The position numbers were made by a program, and so were the translations under genes. Source: Streptomyces sp. DvalAA-43 (lineage in GTDB: Bacteria; Actinomycetota; Actinomycetes; Streptomycetales; Streptomycetaceae). From it: 64,000 nt of DNA. The stretch lies in NCBI RefSeq assembly GCF_900091725.1, contig NZ_FMBW01000026.1, positions 1-64,000 on the forward strand, given 5' to 3'. Below, one piece after another: positions 60,004 to 64,000 of the stretch (its first letter is position 1; every line of letters begins with the position of its first letter). The notes under the pieces are model-generated. The model was not told where the DNA came from, made no database searches, and saw only the letters and a program-made list of their open reading frames with translations.

Positions 60004-60630
60004 TCAGACGCTCGTCGGCAGCGACACCCCGCGTCCCGCGAAGAAGCGCTCGAAGTCGGGCAGCGCGAGATCCGCGGCCCTGGTCCCCGCCGTCGTGCCC
60101 GACGGGTTGTGGAAGTGGACGCCCGTGCCGTCGGCCGTACGGGACGTCAGCAGCACCAGGTGCCCGCCCCGCCCCGGGGCCGGCCGCCCCGGGTGCCGGA
60201 TGCCGTAGTGCACCGAGGCCATGACCGTGCGCCCGGCGTCCAGCAGGCCGAGGATCTCCTGTGCCGCGAGATGGCGGTGCACCGTTGCGTCCACGCCGTG
60301 CACCTCGCGTGCGTACTCGGCGAAGGGGGCGTAGATCAGGCCCCGGATCTCCCCCTGCGCGTCCTGTGTGTACGCGCCGTACCGGAGCGCCCCGTCGCGC
60401 AGCGCGAACAGGGACGGGGCCCCGGCCCCGAGCGCCATGCGCAGGCAGGTCATACCGCACAGATGGCCCGACCAGCGCGCGTACTCGGCCGGTGAGGCCG
60501 CCCCTGACTCCGCCCAGGCCGGGTCGGTGGCCGGGTCGAGTCCGCCCTCCACGATCGGGCCGACGAGCTCGGCCGAGGCGAACTGGGTATGCACGGGAAA
60601 GCGGCAGGCGGGGCAGGTCACCGGGAGCAT
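60004..60630 (-). CDS. C39-like cysteine peptidase fold protein
   Basis: A 208-residue protein. SGHLCGMTCLRMALG supplies a papain-like Cys on a helix start, GGHLVLLTSR the His, and VHFHNPSGTT the Asn/Asp position, giving a C39-type triad. The first residues CPACRFPVH hold a CxxC pair, possibly with other ligands. No signal peptide or ABC transporter partner, so it is not an obvious bacteriocin exporter protease. It starts 4 nt after the aminotransferase stop, so the two are co-transcribed; a joint role is unknown. Confidence 0.82.
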   Translation of the reverse strand: MLPVTCPACRFPVHTQFASAELVGPIVEGGLDPATDPAWAESGAASPAEYARWSGHLCGMTCLRMALGAGAPSLFALRDGALRYGAYTQDAQGEIRGLIYAPFAEYAREVHGVDATVHRHLAAQEILGLLDAGRTVMASVHYGIRHPGRPAPGRGGHLVLLTSRTADGTGVHFHNPSGTTAGTRAADLALPDFERFFAGRGVSLPTSV

Positions 60631-60634
60631 CCGA

Positions 60635-61846
60635 TCACTGGCGGTATCCGGTCAGGAAGCGGCCGATGCGGCTGATCGCCGCGTCGAGATCGTCAGCGTA
60701 CGGGAGCGTGAGGATGCGGAAATGGTCGGGCCGCGGCCAGTTGAAGCCGGTGCCCTGGACCACCTGGATCTTCTCCCGCAGCAGCAGATCCAGCACGAAC
60801 TTCTCGTCGTCGACGATGTGATGCACCTTGGGGTCGATGCGCGGGAACGCGTACAGCGCGCCCTTCGGCTTCACGCACGACACCCCCGGGATCTCGTTCA
60901 GCTTCTCCCAGGCCCGGTTGCGCTGCTCGTGCAGCCTGCCGCCCGGCGCGACCAGCTCCCGGATCGACTGCCGGCCGCCGAGCGCCGCCTGGATGGCGTA
61001 CTGCGCGGGCGCGTTGGGGCACAAGCGCATGGAGGCGAGCGTGTTCAGCCCCTCCAGATATCCGCGGGCGTGCTGTTGCGGGCCCGAGACCACCATCCAG
61101 CCGGAGCGGAAGCCCGCCACCCGGTACGTCTTCGACAGACCGCTGAAGGTGAGGCAGACCAGGTCGGGGGCGAGGACCGCGACGCTGTGGTGCTCGGCGT
61201 CGTCGTACAGGATCTGGTCGTAGATCTCGTCGGCGAACACCATCAGGCCGTGCCTGCGCGCCAGATCGAGGATTCCGTCGAGGATCTCGCGCGGGTAGAC
61301 GGCGCCGGTCGGATTGTTCGGGTTGATGATCACGACGGCCCTGGTGCGGTCGGTGATCTTCGCCGCCATGTCGGCGAGGTCGGGGTTCCAGTCCGAGGCC
61401 TCGTCGCAGGTGTAGTGCACGGGCTTGCCGCCCGCGAGGGTCACCACCGCGGTCCACAGCGGGTAGTCGGGGGACGGGACGAGCACCTCGTCGCCGTCCT
61501 CCAGCAGCGCCTGGACGGCCATCGAGATCAGCTCGGAGACACCGTTGCCGAGGAAGATGTCGTCGACCCCGACATCCGGCAGCCCCATCGCCTGGTAGCG
61601 CTGCGCCACCGCGCGGCGGGCGGACAGGATGCCGCGCGAATCCGTGTAGCCATGGGCCTGCGGAAGCATCCGGATCATGTCCTGGACGACCTCCTCCGGC
61701 GCCTCGAAACCGAAGAGCGCGGGGTTGCCCGTGTTGAGCCGGAGCACGCTGTGGCCCGCCTCCTCCAGGGCGTTGGCGTGCTCGATGACCGGGCCCCGGA
61801 TCTCGTAACAGACCTCGTCGAGCTTGCTGGACTGCCGGAATTCCAT
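60635..61846 (-). CDS. PLP-dependent aminotransferase (AlaA-like)
   Basis: A 403-residue fold-type I class I/II aminotransferase of the alanine/aspartate group. LNTGNPALFGF and INPNNPTGAVYP hold conserved substrate- and cofactor-binding residues, FADEIYDQILYD the PLP Asp and Tyr, and FSGLSKTYRVAGFRSGW the Schiff-base Lys and phosphate-binding Arg. The C-terminal HFRILTLPYADDLDAAI carries the substrate carboxylate Arg. Probably converts pyruvate and glutamate to alanine. It is divergent from an HxlR regulator across a compact operator region. Confidence 0.92.
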   Translation of the reverse strand: MEFRQSSKLDEVCYEIRGPVIEHANALEEAGHSVLRLNTGNPALFGFEAPEEVVQDMIRMLPQAHGYTDSRGILSARRAVAQRYQAMGLPDVGVDDIFLGNGVSELISMAVQALLEDGDEVLVPSPDYPLWTAVVTLAGGKPVHYTCDEASDWNPDLADMAAKITDRTRAVVIINPNNPTGAVYPREILDGILDLARRHGLMVFADEIYDQILYDDAEHHSVAVLAPDLVCLTFSGLSKTYRVAGFRSGWMVVSGPQQHARGYLEGLNTLASMRLCPNAPAQYAIQAALGGRQSIRELVAPGGRLHEQRNRAWEKLNEIPGVSCVKPKGALYAFPRIDPKVHHIVDDEKFVLDLLLREKIQVVQGTGFNWPRPDHFRILTLPYADDLDAAISRIGRFLTGYRQ

Positions 61847-61875
61847 GCGGTGGCCTCCCCGACCTGATTGCGATA

Positions 61876-61910
61876 CTTGGTTTTACCAAGCTTGGGCTTG
61901 GAAAGTCCAA
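61876..61910. promoter_or_regulatory. Operator repeats in the aminotransferase/HxlR region
   Basis: Three overlapping dyads: CTTGG-TTTTA-CCAAG (61876-61890), the palindrome CCAAGCTTGG (61886-61895), and TTGGA-AAG-TCCAA (61898-61910). TTGGAA (61898-61903) and TAGACT (61920-61925), 16 bp apart, form a promoter that overlaps the last dyad and would give a leaderless HxlR mRNA. This fits autoregulation and control of the divergent aminotransferase. Confidence 0.65.
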
Positions 61911-61932
61911 CAACATGTCTAGACTGCGTCGC

Positions 61933-62601
61933 ATGCCACGTCAGCAACAGCCCGCAACACGCCCGGTCCGCCGCCGGAGTTACGACCAGTTCTGCGCCGC
62001 CGCACGTGCCCTCGACTCCGTGGGCGACCGGTGGACCCTGCTGATCGTCCGTGAACTGCTGGCGGGCCCGCGCCGCTACACCGACCTCCACGCCGACCTG
62101 CCGGGCGTCAGCACGGACGTGCTCGCCTCCCGGCTCAGGGACATGGAGCAGAGCGGCCTCGCCACCCGCCGTCGGCTTCCGCCGCCCGCCGCCGCCTCGG
62201 TCTACGAACTGACCGCGCGCGGCCACGCGCTGATGCCGGTACTCGCCGCCCTCGCCGAGTGGGGCGCGCCCGCGCTCGCCGAACGGCGGCCCACCGACGC
62301 GGTCCGGGCCCACTGGTTCGCCCTGCCGCTGCTGCGCGCGCTGGACGGGCTGGCCCACGCCGGGACCGTCGAAGTGCACCTGGACGAGGGCGAGTTCCAT
62401 GTACGTGCTGGTGGCGAGGAGGGCGGGGCGGCCGTCTACGGGGATGGTCCCGCCGCCCGCGCCGATGCCCGTATCGCCCTCGACGTCGAGGTCTGCCTGG
62501 AGCTGGCGCGGGGCGGGCTGACCCTCGCCGAGGCCGTCGCGGGCGGGCGCGTAGAGGTGTCGGGCGACGGGCCGCTCGCCGCCGAGCTGCGCGGCGAGTG
62601 A
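61933..62601 (+). CDS. HxlR-type winged-helix regulator
   Basis: A 222-residue regulator. The N-terminal winged helix (about 12-105) has RSYDQFCAAARALDSVGDRWTLLIVRELLAGPRRYTDL with the HxlR Cys at about 22, HADLPGVSTDVLASRLRDMEQSGL (recognition helix) and YELTARGHALMPVLAALAEWG. An extra C-terminal domain (about 120-220; a sterol-carrier-like fold) may bind a ligand. ATG 61933 fits the leaderless promoter; an ATG at 61915 lies in the operator. Probable repressor of itself and the divergent aminotransferase; the Cys suggests oxidant or electrophile sensing. Confidence 0.9.
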   Translation: MPRQQQPATRPVRRRSYDQFCAAARALDSVGDRWTLLIVRELLAGPRRYTDLHADLPGVSTDVLASRLRDMEQSGLATRRRLPPPAAASVYELTARGHALMPVLAALAEWGAPALAERRPTDAVRAHWFALPLLRALDGLAHAGTVEVHLDEGEFHVRAGGEEGGAAVYGDGPAARADARIALDVEVCLELARGGLTLAEAVAGGRVEVSGDGPLAAELRGE

Positions 62602-62742
62602 CGATCCGGTCCGGAGGGGGGCTCTGTGGCTGGGCCCGCGCGACATCGGTGCCGGCCCGAAAGGCTTCCCGCCGCCCGTCCCGCGAGGCCACCGGCGGCG
62701 GCCGGCCGGACGTCAGTTGGTCGGATTCCGGTTGGCCGGAAG

Positions 62743-63108
62743 TCAGTTGGCGAGCGTCTCCCCGTACGCCCCGAAGCCGGAGATCACCAGCCCGTCGCGG
62801 AAGGCCAGCACCTCGCTGACCCGGCCGCCGATCTGGTTGCGGTAGTCGATCACCAGGGCATGGACGCTCACCCGGACGTCCACCAGCTCGAACCGCAGCT
62901 CGGGGATGCGCTCCAGCCCCGTCGCCCAGTACGCCCGCAGCGCCTCCTTGCCGTGCACCGTGCCGGACGCGTCGCCGGTCAGCTGCGCGATGACGGGCGA
63001 GCTGAACGTCACGTCCTCGTGATAGTGCGTCAGAATGCGTTCCAGATCATGGGAGTTCCAGCCGTCCAGCCACTCGGCGGCGAACGTGCGGGCGAATTCG
63101 AGGTCCAT
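62743..63108 (-). CDS. SnoaL/NTF2-like protein
   Basis: A 121-residue NTF2-like fold protein. FARTFAAEWLDGWNSHDLERILTHYHEDVTFSSPVIAQL is the usual helix-and-strand start of SnoaL-like domains and VHGKEALRAYWATGLERIPELRFELVDV the following part. Such proteins are enzymes, dimer partners or ligand binders; no catalytic set is clear. ATG 63108 is chosen; TACGAT lies 6 nt upstream so the mRNA may be leaderless. A longer start at 63174 would overlap the divergent gene. Confidence 0.82.
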   Translation of the reverse strand: MDLEFARTFAAEWLDGWNSHDLERILTHYHEDVTFSSPVIAQLTGDASGTVHGKEALRAYWATGLERIPELRFELVDVRVSVHALVIDYRNQIGGRVSEVLAFRDGLVISGFGAYGETLAN

Positions 63109-63172
63109 GAGGGGATCGTAGAAGGCGGACCCGCCGGGGACGGCACATTTTCTGGCGAGGGAGGGAGCGGCC

Positions 63173-64000
63173 ATGAACGGGGAGGAACCTCGGGGCGGAA
63201 CGGGTGAGGGCGAACTCGACCCGGTACGCCGCGCCGCGTTCGCGCAGGAGCTGATGCGGGCGCTCGCCGCGCACTGCCCCGGTTCGCGGGCGGAGCTGCG
63301 CGGCTCGCTCGCCCGGGGAACAGCGGACGCCTACAGCGACATCGACCTCGCCTGGACCGTGCCCGGCGACCGGTTCGACGCCTGCCTCGCCTCGGTCCGC
63401 GAGGTGCTCGAAGCGGTGCGGCCGCTGGACTCCCTGCGTACGGACCCGGAGTCGCGGAACTCCCGGGAGCGGCGGCTGGTCTTCGCCGCCTTCCGGGGGC
63501 TTCCGCTGTTCTGGCGGGTGGATCTGGAGATCGCGGCGTCCCCGGCCGCCCGGGGCGAGGGCCACTCCGCGGCGCACGGTGACGACTGGTCGCCGTACGC
63601 GAGCGCGCTGGCCAACGCGGTCGCGGCGACCAAGGCCGTACTGCGCGGACAGCCGCAGAACGCCCAGGGGCTGCTGGAGCGCGGCCTCCGGCGCGCCGGA
63701 GCGCCGGACGGCCCGTCCGGGCGGTGGTTCGACGACATCTGCCGTCTCGCCGAGACGGCGGCCGTCCGCGAACCGGGCCTGAGTCCGCTCGCCGACCGTG
63801 TGCTGCGCCTCGCCGGGAGCCACCTGGTACAGCTCCTGTGGTGGACGTTTCCCGCCGGTGTACGTGAGCGGGTCGACGAACTGGTCCTGGTGGGCCGGGA
63901 CATCCAGGCCGTCCACGCGATGCGGGAGAGCGGCATCGAACCCCGTCCGGACCTGCACCTGTGCATGGACGTGCTGACCGGGCGCCACCGTGCGCTCGCG
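63173..64000 (+). CDS. Nucleotidyltransferase-domain protein, cut by the window edge
   Basis: At least 276 residues; the frame is open to the right edge. ELRGSLARGTADAYSDIDLAW (about 43-63) is the minimal nucleotidyltransferase motif GS-x(n)-D-x-D that binds Mg-NTP; VDLEIAAS at about 124 supplies a third acidic residue. The rest is helical, as in aminoglycoside-type or MNT-like nucleotidyltransferases that adenylylate a small molecule, protein or tRNA. GAGGGAGGG precedes the ATG by 7 nt. The C-terminus and possible HEPN partner lie outside the window. Confidence 0.85.
   Translation, partial: MNGEEPRGGTGEGELDPVRRAAFAQELMRALAAHCPGSRAELRGSLARGTADAYSDIDLAWTVPGDRFDACLASVREVLEAVRPLDSLRTDPESRNSRERRLVFAAFRGLPLFWRVDLEIAASPAARGEGHSAAHGDDWSPYASALANAVAATKAVLRGQPQNAQGLLERGLRRAGAPDGPSGRWFDDICRLAETAAVREPGLSPLADRVLRLAGSHLVQLLWWTFPAGVRERVDELVLVGRDIQAVHAMRESGIEPRPDLHLCMDVLTGRHRALA

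Overview
The window is Streptomyces-type chromosome: very high GC with GC-ending codons, GTG/TTG starts, AGGAG-type ribosome sites, and actinomycete-specific families (ANTAR regulator, PAC2 protein, HrdB-like TAGGCT -10 boxes, small SPW_0924-type membrane peptide). Most of it is core chromosome: pyk, livKHMGF, polA, rpsA, coaE, hrpB. A mobile-looking insertion sits next to a tRNA gene, and several loci encode secreted enzymes.

Layout. 0-6.5 kb: HEAT-repeat protein, HExxH metalloprotease with a zinc ribbon, secreted trypsin (sprT-like), GH35 beta-galactosidase divergent from an AraC regulator. 6.6-15 kb: chorismate mutase, aminopeptidase N, a PLP decarboxylase/N-hydroxylase pair resembling the first two steps of hydroxamate siderophore synthesis but without acyltransferase or synthetase, and a Tat-exported 5'-nucleotidase. 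15-18.2 kb: pyruvate kinase, an HTH protein with two LAGLIDADG-like motifs, tRNA-Leu(CAA), and an ANTAR response regulator. 18.2-24 kb: a five-gene branched-chain amino-acid ABC transporter operon. 24.5-30.3 kb: thioesterase, YdeP-type molybdopterin oxidoreductase, DNA polymerase I. 30.4-38 kb: DUF4184 membrane protein, secreted lytic transglycosylase, a 45-residue membrane peptide, DUF3068 protein, HrpB helicase, methyltransferase. 38-45 kb: ribosomal protein S1, secreted beta-helix protein, PAC2 protein, dephospho-CoA kinase, TPR protein, ADP-ribosylglycohydrolase. 45-51 kb: secreted phosphatase, esterase and SGNH hydrolase on one strand, divergent from a PucR-type regulator. 51-58.7 kb: slipin, SNF2 helicase plus SWIM zinc-finger partner, small exported proteins, RidA. 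58.8-60 kb: an uncharacterised conserved gene followed by two tRNA-like RNA elements. 60-64 kb: C39-like protein, aminotransferase, divergent HxlR regulator, SnoaL-like protein, and a nucleotidyltransferase cut by the right edge.

The most unusual locus is 58.8-60 kb. Downstream of a leaderless-looking gene for a 243-residue protein of unknown function (I believe DUF7873, not confirmed) are two sequences that each fold into a nearly canonical tRNA cloverleaf, but in circularly permuted order: anticodon-stem 3' strand, variable loop, T arm and acceptor 3' strand come first, then a linker, then acceptor 5' strand, D arm and anticodon-stem 5' strand. A strong terminator follows. They could be permuted tRNA genes, or tRNA-mimic ncRNAs comparable to the tRNA-like domain of bacterial Y RNAs. 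No Ro60/Rsr gene is visible here.

Other signals: a reversal of strand composition near 16-17 kb that is independent of gene orientation, short tandem repeats at several convergent gene ends, and several operator-like repeats in promoter regions.
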